Below, piece after piece: positions 29,910 to 39,332 of a stretch of DNA of 39,566 nt; within the stretch, counting starts at the first letter, position 1; every line of letters starts with the position of its first letter. Position numbers and translations under genes: made by a program. Origin of the DNA: Prorocentrum cordatum (Eukaryota > Sar > Dinophyceae > Prorocentrales > Prorocentraceae). The stretch spans positions 1 through 39,566 of the forward strand of contig CAUYUJ010008529.1 of NCBI GenBank assembly GCA_963575745.1, given 5' to 3'. The notes beneath the pieces were generated by a model, which ran no database searches, had not been told where the DNA came from, and saw only the letters and a program-made list of their open reading frames with translations.

Positions 29910-30100
29910 TTCATCGCAAGTCGCATGCATCAATATGCAACACTCCTTTCTCTTGCGAGCCACCGTCGCACTTCGCATGCATCAATATGCACCTACATGT
30001 CCTTCTGATGCGACGTCGTATCATGCCATATGCATCGATATGCAACTTGTACTTCTGTTGTGATATACCGCCTCGCTGCATTCAGATGCATCATGCAGCG
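29910..30100. repeat. Imperfect ~50-bp repeats with CGCATGCATCAATATGCA
   Basis: CGCATGCATCAATATGCAAC (29921), CGCATGCATCAATATGCACC (29974) and CATATGCATCGATATGCAAC (30025), with a worn copy near 30080. Between them lie CTTCTGATGCGAC-like segments. Spacing is 51-53 bp. Confidence 0.7.
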
Positions 30101-30159
30101 TGCCCCTACCATAACGCGACGCATGCATCCTACGATGCGCATTGGCATCGTTATCGAGT

Positions 30160-30180
30160 CTGTAGCCATTTGGGCTGAAA
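30160..30180 (+). other. Relict spliced-leader sequence abutting the 30183 ATG
   Basis: CTGTAGCCATTTGGGCTGAA matches the leader at 17 of 21 positions by hand. It ends two bases before the ATG of the 30183 gene, so the retrocopied mRNA would have had an almost absent 5' UTR. Confidence 0.7.
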
Positions 30181-30182
30181 CC

Positions 30183-32271
30183 ATGGCCGCGTCCGCCGCC
30201 AGGAAACGCAAGGCGGATGAGGCGCTGGTGGGGCTCCACAGGGGCTCATACCTGTCAGAGCGTGCTCTGTCGGGTGTCCTAAAATATGTGCGAGACCATG
30301 GGTTGCCCGACAATATTTCACGGAGCTCACAATACAGGGCAAACGAAAACATCATTGCCAAAGAGTCGAACGCATATGGGAACGTCTTGCGTTGCATAGA
30401 CACGCCTTTAGTCAGTGGTAGAACTTTCGAGAACTGGGTGTGCTGTCCTGGGCCATTTTTGTATTCCTGCTGCAAGGCTAGCGCTCCAGTCAGGGAGATG
30501 TTTCGCCGCTCACTTCAGGAGCGCCCATGCAGCTTGGCGTCGCCGTGGCACATCATTTTATATTTCGATGGTATTTCACCGCGAGACCCCCTGGCGAAGG
30601 GGAAAGATCATCGGGGGGGTGATGCTGTTTACTGGTCGTTCGCTGAGTTCGACGAGTCCTTGGGTAACGAAGATGCGTGGTTCACGCTTAGCACTGCGCG
30701 GTGCGCAAAAATAAAAAGCATCCCAGGTGGCATCGGGCAGCGCATCGAGATGATCCTCAAAGAAGTTTGTTTTTTTTTCAAATTCTGCTGGTGGTTTCAA
30801 TTTTGAGACGAGCGGTGTTACATTAGACGTGTCAGAGAACGGCGACGCAACGTCGCACGCGACGATCGTCGCGAAGCTGTCGTGCGTCATAGGGGACGAA
30901 GAGGCATTGCGGGAACTACACATGAACAAAGGGCACGCTGGTTCCAAACCCTGTGCGTTATGTCGCAACGTCTTGAATAGAAAGTTTGATTATTTGACAT
31001 ATGATGTATCTGGTTTCTTTGTGACAGACGCGTGCTTGGATGCGTCAAAGATACGCAGAAACGATGACGCGACAATCATCGCGATCCTGGAACGACTTCG
31101 GCCCGATTGGGATAAATATCAGCGGGGGGAGTTTTCAGAGGGGCAGTACACGACCATCACACAGCACAAAGGATGGAACTTCCACCCCGAACACATAGCG
31201 CTGGACCCAGGTTTGCGATATCTCCCTGCGTCATTCATTTGCTTTGACTGGATGCATATTTATTTTGTGTCTGGTATATTCGACAGAGAAGTAAAAGCAC
31301 TTTTAGGGCATGCGCAGTTCAAGTGTTTGTGTGATGCAATGGAGTTGCATGAGTATTTCATGAAGTGGACGTGGCCGAGTAAACACCACTCAGCCGCAAC
31401 TGTATGGGAGACTGGTGAGCTCCAAGCAAGTGCCTCAGAAGAGATCTCTGCGTTGCCTGTTTTGTGCAGGTATATTCGGCAAGTAATTGCCATGCATCCT
31501 TCATCGAATCAAGTGGCCCCCCAGATCGCAAGTATGCTGGCATTGCAAGATGCCGTTGACATAATCATCGCGGCGGCGCGGCGGCTTCCAGTCACGACCG
31601 CGCAGATAGAGTCAGCGATAGTGAAACATCTTTGGTGCCATCAGGACGCACATGGTGGAAGCTATTGGGTGTATAAGCACCATATGGCAACACATTTGCC
31701 AGAAATGTTTGAAAAACGTGGGTCGCTCAGTTGCTTTGTCCAGGAACGCAAGCACAAAAACGTAAAACGTTTCGCCAAAGACCACATGTGCAAGAAGGGG
31801 CCAGAGAAGGCTCTCATGGTCCAACTCACTGCGCAGCACGCGCACGATTTAAAGACCATGCTTGTTTCACCTGGCTTAGTCGACCCAACGAAAGCAACAC
31901 AGAAGCTGCTGAATGCGTTGAAACGCATGTGCCCTGGGACGCAGACAGCCGTCTCCAGCATCGAAGCCATGACAGATTTCGGCCGCATCAAGCGCGGTGA
32001 TATCGTACTTCTGGGGTCGGGCGGGATGCATGCAGCAATGCAAGTGTGGTTTCACGTGAAATGCGACGATGGCGAGTCGCAGGTGCTTGTCCAGCAGCTT
32101 GCAACTAAGCATGTGAACGCCGCTGAAGGTTTTTCCAGACACATCTTTTTAGATGATACAGACCCTGTTCTGATGCCTCTGACCTCGCTGAAAGCTCCTG
32201 TGATTTACAGGAAAATAGAGAACGACATCACGTGCATTTGGCCAGTAGAATACAAATCGCGATGTTGCTAA
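30183..32271 (+). CDS. Candidate DDE-transposase-like protein, second subfamily, 695 residues
   Basis: Starts MAASAARKRKADEALVGLHR, directly after the leader relic. A nine-T run at 30770-30778 breaks the frame; with eight T the reading continues VCFFSNSAGGFNFETSGVTL and the length is exactly 696 codons. In order: an N-terminal helix (RALSGVLKYVRDHGLPDN), WHIILYFDGISP with D129 followed by AVYWSFAEFDESL, a Cys pair (KPCALC), ICFDWMHIYFVSGI with D355, and KHHMATHLPEMF ... CFVQERKHKNVKRF with E521. These three blocks resemble the D, D(-x-MH) and E motifs of CACTA/Tnp2-like transposases. The assignment is by eye, so I call it a candidate. It differs from the 12873 protein. No terminal inverted repeats were found around it. 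Array 3 of the CCGGAA satellite starts 240 bp downstream. Confidence 0.7.
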
Positions 32272-32514
32272 CATGATGCGCTGCGGACCGTCGCGTTTGC
32301 CCCAGGACGATAAAAACAATCTGAAGGCCCCTGCGCAGATCCAAATCGACGAAGCGCCCAATCATGATGCCCCAATTTCCAACTACATGAGATGCAAAAC
32401 ATAACATAAACATTAAAAAAACAGCTTCAAACTGGCCAAACCTAACTAGTTATAACTCCGTTAATAACAATTAGAAATTCCGCTAACTGTTACTAACTAC
32501 GCAAGGCCTTTGGG

Positions 32515-33128
32515 TGGGATGATCCCCAACCGGAACCGGAACCGGAACCGGAACCGGAACCGGAACCGGAACCAGCACTTTCCTGCATGTTTGCAACGTC
32601 CAACCCAGAGCTGCCGGTGGCAAAGATGATGGATTGGGATGATCCCCAACCGGAACCGGAACCGGAACCAGCACTTTCCTGCAGGTCTGCAACGTCCAAC
32701 CCAGAGCTGCCGGCGGCAAAGATGATGGATTGGGATGATCCCCAACCGGAACCGGAACCGGGACTGGAACCGGAACTGGAACCGGAACCGGAACCAGCAC
32801 TTTCCTGCATGTCTGCAACGTCCAACCCAGAGCTGCCGGCGGCAAAAATGATGGATTGGGATGATCCCCAACCGGAACCGGAACCGGAACCGGAACCGGA
32901 ACCGGCACTTTCCTGCATGTCTGCAACGTCCAACCCAGAGCTGCCGGCGGCAAAAATGATGGATTGGGATGATCCCCAACCGGAACCGGAACCGGAACCG
33001 GAACCGGAACCAGCACTTTCCTGCATGTCTGCAACGTCCAACCCAGAGCTGCCGGCGGCAAAGATGATGGATTGGGATGATCCCCAACCGGAACCGGAAC
33101 CGGAACCGGAACCGGAACCGGAACCGGA
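32515..33128 (+). repeat. CCGGAA-hexamer satellite, array 3
   Basis: Same unit and orientation as arrays 1 and 2, with six core segments. The copies are more uniform here than in array 1, which suggests a younger array. It passes into CAGCCT repeats at about 33130. Confidence 0.85.
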
Positions 33129-34570
33129 ACGTCCGGGGGTCATAATGGCCTCAGCATCAGCCTGCTTCAGCATCAGCCTCAGTCTGCCGTCGGCCTCGGC
33201 CTCAGCCTCAGCCTGCCTCAGCCTCAGGCTGCATCAGCCTCAGCCTCAGCCTCAGCCTCAGCCTCAGCCTCAGCCTCAGCCTCAGCCTGCCTCAGCATCA
33301 GCCTGCCTCAGCCTCAGCCTCAGCCTCAGCCTGCCTTAGCCTCAGCCTCAGCCTGCTTCAGCCTCAGCCTCAGCCTGCCTGCAGCCTCGGCCTCAGCCTC
33401 AGCCTGCCTCAGCCTGAGCCTGCCTCAGCCTCAGCCTCAGCCTCGGCCTGCCTCAGCATCAGCCTGCCTCAGCCTCAGCCTCAGCCTGCCTCAGCCTCAG
33501 CCTCAGCCTGCTTCAGCCTCAGCCTCAGTCTGCCTTCAGCCTCGGCCTCAGCCTCAGCCTGCCTCAGCCTCAGCCTGCTCAGCCTCAGCCTCAGCCTCAG
33601 CCTCAGCCTCAGCCTGCCTCAGCCGCAGCCTCAGCCTGCATCAGCCTCAGCCTGCTTCAGCCTCAGCCTCAGTCTGCCTTCAGCATCGGCCTCAGCCTGC
33701 TTCAGACTCAGCCTCAGTCTGCCTCAGCATCGGCCTCAGCCTCCAGCCGCCTCCAGCATCAGCCTGCTCGCTCAGCCTCAGCCTGCCTCAGCATCAGCCT
33801 CAGCCGCTTAAGCTCCCAGCCTCAGTCTGCTTCAGCCTCAGCCTCAGCCTCAGCCTGCCTCAGCCTCAGCCTGCCTCAGCCTCAGCCTCGGCCTGCCTCA
33901 GCCTCAGCCTGCTTCAGCCTCAGCCTCAGTCTGCCTTCAGCTCAGCCTCAGCCTCAGCCTGCCTCAGCCTCAGCCTGCATCAGCCTCAGCCTCAGCCTCA
34001 GCCTGCCTCAGCATCAGCCTGCCTCAGCCTCAGCCTCAGCCTGCCTCAGCTCAGCCTCAGCCTCAGCCTGCTTCAGCCTCAGCCTCAGTCTGCCTCCAGC
34101 CTCGGCCTCAGCCTCAGCCTGCCTCAGCCTCAGCCTGCATCAGCCTCAGCCTCAGCCTCAGCCTGCCTCAGCATCAGCCTGCCTCAGCCTCAGCCTGCAT
34201 CAGCCTCAGCCTGCATCACCCTCAGACTCCCGCCTCAGCGACCCTCAGACTCAGCCTGCATCGCCTCAGCCTCAGCCTACCTCGGCTTGCCTCAGCCTCA
34301 GCCTCAGCCTGCCTCGGCCTCAGCCTCAGCCTGCCTCAGCCTCAGCCTCAGCCTGCCTCGGCCTCAGCCTGCCTCAGCCTCAGCCTCAGCCTGCCTCAGC
34401 CTCAGCCTGCCCCAGCCTCAGCCTCAGCCTGCCTCAGCTTCGGCCTGCCTCGGCCTCAGCCTCAGCCTCAGTCTCAGCCTCAGCCTGTCTCGACCGGAGC
34501 CTGCCTCGGCCTCAGCCTCAGCCTGCCTCAGCCCTCAGCCTGCCTCAGCCTCAGCATCAGCCTGCCTCAG
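33129..34570. repeat. CAGCCT / CAGCCTGC satellite
   Basis: About 1.4 kb of CAGCCT hexamers mixed with TGCCTCAGC and CAGCATCAG variants. Some longer order is visible: CTTCAGCCTCAGCCTCAGTC recurs every 120-180 bp. No gene. Confidence 0.9.
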
Positions 34571-34920
34571 CATTCAAAATGTGGCCCGGGAATGGAGTTC
34601 TGGGAACTCGAAGAACACGAAGTGGCCTACAGTTGGCTCCGGGCATTCAAAATCATGCCCAGGAATGGAGTTCTGGGAACTCGAAGACCACGAAGTGGCC
34701 TACAGTTGGCTCCGGGCATTCAAAATCTGGCCCGGGAATGAGTTCTGGGAACTCGAAGACCACGAAGTGGCCTACAGTTGGCTCCAGGCATTCAAAATCA
34801 TGCCCAGGAATGGAGTTCTGGGAACTCGAAGAACACGAAGTGGCCTATAGTTGGCTCCGGGCATTCAAAATCATGCCCAGGAATGGAGTTCTGGGAACTC
34901 GAAGACCACGAAGTGCGTTA
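34571..34920. repeat. 73-bp tandem repeat, about 4.8 copies
   Basis: CATTCAAAAT starts at 34571, 34643, 34717, 34789 and 34863 (spacing 72-74). Each unit contains GGAATGGAGTTCTGGGAACT and CACGAAGTGGCCTACAGTTG. Copies alternate between CATGCCCAGG and TGGCCCGGG variants. Confidence 0.85.
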
Positions 34921-34992
34921 CTGTTTGCTAAAAAAGGAGTCCCTGGCATCCTCCCCCGGATCGCGCCCAGACCCCCCTGGGGCGTCATGATG

Positions 34993-35020
<28 letters not shown>
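34993..35020. repeat. (CT)n microsatellite
   Basis: Fourteen pure CT dinucleotides. Confidence 0.9.
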
Positions 35021-35023
<3 letters not shown>

Positions 35024-35235
35024 GACCCTACTAGAAGCCTATCAGTCTTCGCTGTTAGGTAAACACTAAAAAATACTCCCAAATGGTCAGAAGTCATCCA
35101 AAAAACGTTCCCTGATTATTTGTTACATATTTTTGAATATTCCTCCTATATAGAGGAACAGGCCCGACTTAAGTCAAGGGGCCAACGACTCGACAAATCC
35201 GGTCTCAAGGGAGGTCTGGGTGGCGGGTGCGCGAG
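35021..35235. other. Intergenic, AT-richer
   Basis: About 200 bp, AT-rich between 35060 and 35160 (TTGTTACATATTTTTGAATA). No gene or clear signal seen. Confidence 0.4.
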
Positions 35236-35600
35236 CACGTGTCAACAAGAGGAGGGATAAGAAGAGAGAGAGGAAAGAGAAGAAAGGAGAAGAAGAGGGA
35301 GAGGGAATAAAGAGGAAAGGGAGAGGGAAGAGAAGAAAGGAAAAGGGAAAGAGGGAAGAGGAAAGAGGGAAGAGGAAGAGGAAATAGGGAAGAGGAAAGA
35401 GGGAAGGGAAAGAAGAGAGAGAGGAAAGAGGGAAGAGGAAGAGGAAAGAGAAGAAAGGAGAAAAAAGGAGAAGAAAAAAGAGGGACAAGAAAAGAAGAGA
35501 GGGAGAGGGGAGGAGAGGGGTGGAGAGGGGAGGAGAGGAGAGGAGAGGACAGGAGAGGAGAGGGGAAGGAGGTAGGGAGCGGGGAGAGAGGCGAGCTAGG
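35236..35600. repeat. GA-rich purine tract
   Basis: About 360 bp of AGAGGGAAGAGGAA-type purines on the plus strand, with very few pyrimidines; later part is GGGGAGGAGAGGAGAGGA. It could form triplex DNA. Confidence 0.8.
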
Positions 35601-36262
35601 CATGCTCGCGCCGCGCTTGGCATCGTACCCCTCCCGCTCATCCCTCGGCCTGTTTGGGGTCGCTGGAGGGAGTCTGGCTCGCGGCATCGCAAAGCCCGAC
35701 GAGGACAAGAGGACCGACGAGGACAAACACCCGCTGTCGCTCTATAATCAGTGCGACAACAACACAAGGTCCGCAACTGGACTGGAGTCTCAATGTTTGG
35801 CCGTGGGCAGAACCATCTTCTGGGGAGTGCGAAGCACTCTCGCAGTGCCAAAAAAACACCAAGACTGGCAGTAAAAACTTCTCTCGAAGCCTCGCCCCCC
35901 GCGCCTGGACACGGCAGCAGACATGGAAGAGGGAGAGGGAAGGGGCTGAGACAGAGGAACGGGGCAGAGAAGCACGACGAGAAGTGTAAGACGCTGGGAG
36001 GAGACCACCTCTGCGAGGTCCCACGAGGTACAGTCGACCCGTATCATAAGGATGCGCGATAAAGGTGCAAGTGCCTCGGAAGGCCACGTCGAAGCTGCTC
36101 GAGCGGGGCGCGGCCAACGAAAGTGGCCACGGATGGGCCGAGGATGCAAGGATGCAGGGGTGCCTTTGGGAAGGCTGCCCGTCCTTACTATGCGGATTGA
36201 CTGTACGCGGCCATCAAGTGCGGCTGGAACACATAAGTCGGGGGCGCGCAGACATGGACTAG
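35601..36262. other. Intergenic, no supported gene
   Basis: Several 60- to 110-codon frames overlap on both strands, with none better than the others in composition. No start context, relic leader or domain was seen, so I leave them out. Confidence 0.4.
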
Positions 36263-36324
36263 CGATCCATGGACTTGGCGCGCGCTCGCCAAATCCATGG
36301 ATCGGGGGGGGTGGCCCCCCCCAA
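36263..36324. repeat. Inverted repeat with CGATCCATGGA ends, plus G/C hairpin
   Basis: Arms 36263-36280 (CGATCCATGGACTTGGCG) and 36287-36304, 18 bp with one mismatch and a 6-bp loop. Directly after is GGGGGGGTGGCCCCCCCC, a second hairpin. Confidence 0.8.
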
Positions 36325-36583
36325 AATGCGGCCGGTGCCGCCTCGTTCGGCGGCGGAAATCCGCGATTTCCGATGGAAACGGGACCCGTCGCTGATCCAC
36401 GCCCTCTTGATCCATGTTCGCGATCGCCCGAGTAGGAGTGACAGTGACAGACGATCTCACTGCCCACACCTGCGTCGCGAGGGGCGTGCCCGTGAGGGCC
36501 CCAGTGGCCACTCGGGGCTGCGAGGCTCGTGGCCGCAGGGGGGCCTGGCTTTCCTGGCACGGTGCTGAGACGTCCTTATACCT
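36325..36583. other. Intergenic, no supported gene
   Basis: About 260 bp without a supported gene, repeat or RNA. Confidence 0.35.
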
Positions 36584-36917
36584 GTCCGCCCTCCTCCTCC
36601 TCCTCCTCCTCATCATCATCATCATCATCCTCGATCATTTTTGATATTCGATCATCCCTCCTCCTCCTCCTCCTCCTCCTCCTTCTCCCCCTCCTCCTCC
36701 TCGATCATTCTTGATCCTTGCTCATCCCTCCTCCTCCTCCTCCCGCTCCTCCTCCTCCTCCTTCTCCCCTTCCTCCTCCTCCTCCTCCTCCTCCTCCTCC
36801 TCCTCCTCCTCTTCCTCCCCCCTCCCCCTCCTCCTCCTCGATCATTCTTGATCCTCGATCATCTCTCCTCCTCCTCCTCCTCCGCCTCCTCCTCCTCCTC
36901 CTCCTCCTCCTCCTCCT
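36584..36917. repeat. (TCC)n tract with CGATCATTCTTGATC spacers
   Basis: Long TCC runs split by three similar spacers (TCGATCATTTTTGATATTCG at 36630, TCGATCATTCTTGATCCTTG at 36701, TCGATCATTCTTGATCCTCG at 36838), each a near palindrome. This is a higher-order repeat. Confidence 0.8.
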
Positions 36918-36994
36918 TGGGCCAACTTCTGGCATGCCTGGCCAGGAAGATTCGTTGTCTCTCGTCCTCCCTCCTGCCCAGCGGTTCGTGGCCC

Positions 36995-37340
36995 CATAAG
37001 GAACTTCACCTAAGGCCCCAGTCGCACAGGCCGCATGTCATCCTCGGGCCATTTCGGCACTCCCCTCACGCGTTTCGCGGCCCCATAGGGAGCTGAACCG
37101 AAGGCCCCAGTGGCTCAGTCCGCATGGCGGCCTCGGGCCATTTCGGCACTCCCCTCACGCGCTTCGCGGCCCAAAAGGGAGGTCCACTGAAGGCCCTGGT
37201 GGCACAGGCCGCATGGCGGCCTCGGGCCATTTCGGCACACCCCTCACGCGCTTCGTGGCCTCATAGGGAGCTCCACCGAAGGCCCTAGTGGCACAGTCCG
37301 CATGGCGGCCTTGGGCCATTTCAGTCTTCTCTCACACGCG
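36995..37340 (+). repeat. ~90-bp satellite, four copies
   Basis: ATTTCGGCAC starts at 37051, 37140 and 37229, and a worn copy near 37318: spacing 89-90. It has the landmarks CCCCATAGGGAGCT, CCGAAGGCC and CCCTCACGCG. Same family as 4316-4735 and, inverted, 38331-39332. Confidence 0.85.
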
Positions 37341-37921
37341 TCGCGGCAGCGAGGGTATCCAGAAGCGCCCAAAGGTGGAGACAGAAGGGCGCGAGAAGCC
37401 CCGAAAAGTGGAGACAAATGGAGCGGCATATATGGGGAACAAAGGGCGCGGCGGCGAGAGTAACTAGAAGCGCGCTGGAATTAACAGAGAGGGGCGGAAA
37501 CTGATGCATGCGGGGGATGGTTAAGGGGGGAAATGTTCTCAGGGATTGCGCGCGCGTGAATGCAGAACGTCGAATGTGTTTTTGACGTGTGTGGCGAAGC
37601 GCCCAGAGGTGCCGTCAAAGTGCTCTCACGTGTTGAGTGGTCCCGTGCATAGTTGCCTGGTTTTTCGAATGGGTTGGGCTCTTCGCCAGGCTCACTGTTT
37701 TTCGTCGTCCACTTGGGTTTATATTGCAAGCATCGTTGAGGCCTGTTTTTCACCTCCGTAGTCTTGTCGGGAGCAAGCCCTGCTGCCTTCACGGAGAGCT
37801 CGCGTGCATCCGAATTCTCGGGCGTCTGTCTTCAGACGGCTTCGAAGTCCTGTGCAGCTCGACTTCCGTCCGCCATTGAATTAGAAGAGGAGGAAAGGGA
37901 AGAAAAAAACATACACCTCAG
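37341..37921. other. Intergenic, no supported gene
   Basis: About 580 bp with short overlapping frames on both strands. Nothing recognised. Confidence 0.35.
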
Positions 37922-38062
37922 CTTTTGGCGCTCCGCGCGGAGTTCTTGGATCTGCGCTGGACCCCCCCCTTCCCTGGTGCGCGGAGCGCGCCAGGGGCGG
38001 AGCTGGAGGCGCCGCCGAAGGGCTCAGCGCGGATCCAAGAAATCTGCGCGGAGCGCCAAAAG
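37922..38062. mobile_element. 141-bp foldback / MITE-like element
   Basis: The ends are 43-bp inverted repeats with five mismatches, starting CTTTTGGCGCTCCGCGC and ending GCGCGGAGCGCCAAAAG. The loop of about 55 bp is GC-rich. Weaker inverted similarity extends another 20-30 bp outward on both sides, so the element may be longer. No clear target duplication. Confidence 0.7.
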
Positions 38063-38330
38063 TTTACGTGCATTGCGTTTTTTCCTCTTCGATGGATTAT
38101 ACACTCGTGCAGCACCCACGGAGTTGCTCAGAGCGGTAGGTGGATCGCCCAAGGGCCTGCACCCCTCGGTGCGCGTCCTCTGGGCAGGTGTGCGATCAGC
38201 CTTAGGTCGGGCATGTCCCCCTACAGGCTGATTTTAAACAAAAAATGCAACATATTAAACATAACTCACAAGTAAGATTTAAATATAGCCTGGCGAAAGA
38301 CCCAACCATATGCAGTGGCGAGTGCCGTCG
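38063..38330. other. Intergenic, no supported gene
   Basis: About 270 bp with no recognised feature; AT-rich at 38230-38285. Confidence 0.35.
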
Positions 38331-39332
38331 TTGTGCGCACCGCATTCGGAGGAGCCCCCTATAGGGCCACGAAACGTGTGAGGGGTGTGCCAAACATTGT
38401 ACGGTGGGCGCATGCGAAAGAAGCCACTGGGGCCTTCGGTGGAATTCCCTACGGGGCCACGGGACGAGTGAGAGGTGTGCCGAAACAGGCAAGGTGGGCG
38501 CATGCGGACGCAACCATTGAGGCAGTCGGTGGAGCTCCCTATGGTGCCACGAAACGTGTGATGGGTGTGCCGAAATGGGTGCGGTGGGCGCATGCGAACG
38601 CAGCCACTGGCGCCTTCGGTAAAGCTCCCTGTGGAGCCACGAAACGTGTGAGGGGCGTGCCGAAATCAGGCGGTGGTACTGGGGCCTTCGGTGGAACTCC
38701 CTGTGGGTCCACGAAGCGTGTGGCGGGGTGTGCCGAAATAAGCGTGCGTGACGCATGCGGGCGGTGGCACTGGGGCCTTCGGTGGAGCTACCTATGGGGC
38801 CACGAAACATGTGAGGGGTGTGCCGACATGGGTGTGCGTGACGCATGCGGGCGGTGGTACTGGGGCCTTCGGTGGAGCTCCCTATGGGGCCACGAAACGT
38901 GTGACGGGTGTGCCGAAATGGGTGTGCGTGACGCATGCGGGCGGTGGTTTGGGGGCCTTCGGTGGAGCTCCCTATGGGGCCACAAAGCGTGTGAAGGGTG
39001 TGCCGAAATGGGTGCGCGTGGCGCATGCGGGGGCACCGGAACGTGTGAGGGGTGTGCCGACATGGGTGTGCGTGACGCATGCGGGCGGTGGCACTGGGGC
39101 CTTCGGTGGAGCTCCCTATGGGGCCACAAAGCGTGTGAAGGGTGTGCCAGAATGGGTGTGCGTGACGCATGCGGGCGGTGGCACTGAGGCCGTCGGTGAA
39201 GCTTCCTGTGGAGCCACGAAACGTGTGAGGGGCGTGCCGAAATTAGTGTGCGTGACGCATGCGGGCAATGGTACTGGGGCCTTCGGTGGAGCTCCCTATG
39301 GGGCCACGAAACGTGTGAAGGGTGTGCCGAAA
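38331..39332 (-). repeat. ~90-bp satellite, about eleven copies, inverted
   Basis: GGGGCCTTC starts at 38772, 38862, 38952, 39096 and 39276, with a variant at 39186: exact 90-bp spacing except one 144-bp step that contains a partial unit. Landmarks GGTGGAGCTCCCTATGGGGC and CACGAAACGTGTGAGGGGTG are the reverse complement of the copies at 36995-37340. A long frame is open on both strands because 90 is a multiple of three, not because of coding. Confidence 0.9.

Noticed and set aside
35602-36117. Overlapping 100- to 160-codon frames on both strands
   Set aside because: No composition, motif or relic leader supports any one of them.
38202-39187. Opposing long frames over the 90-bp satellite
   Set aside because: Both strands are open because the unit is 90 bp; no start, domain or codon signal distinguishes them.
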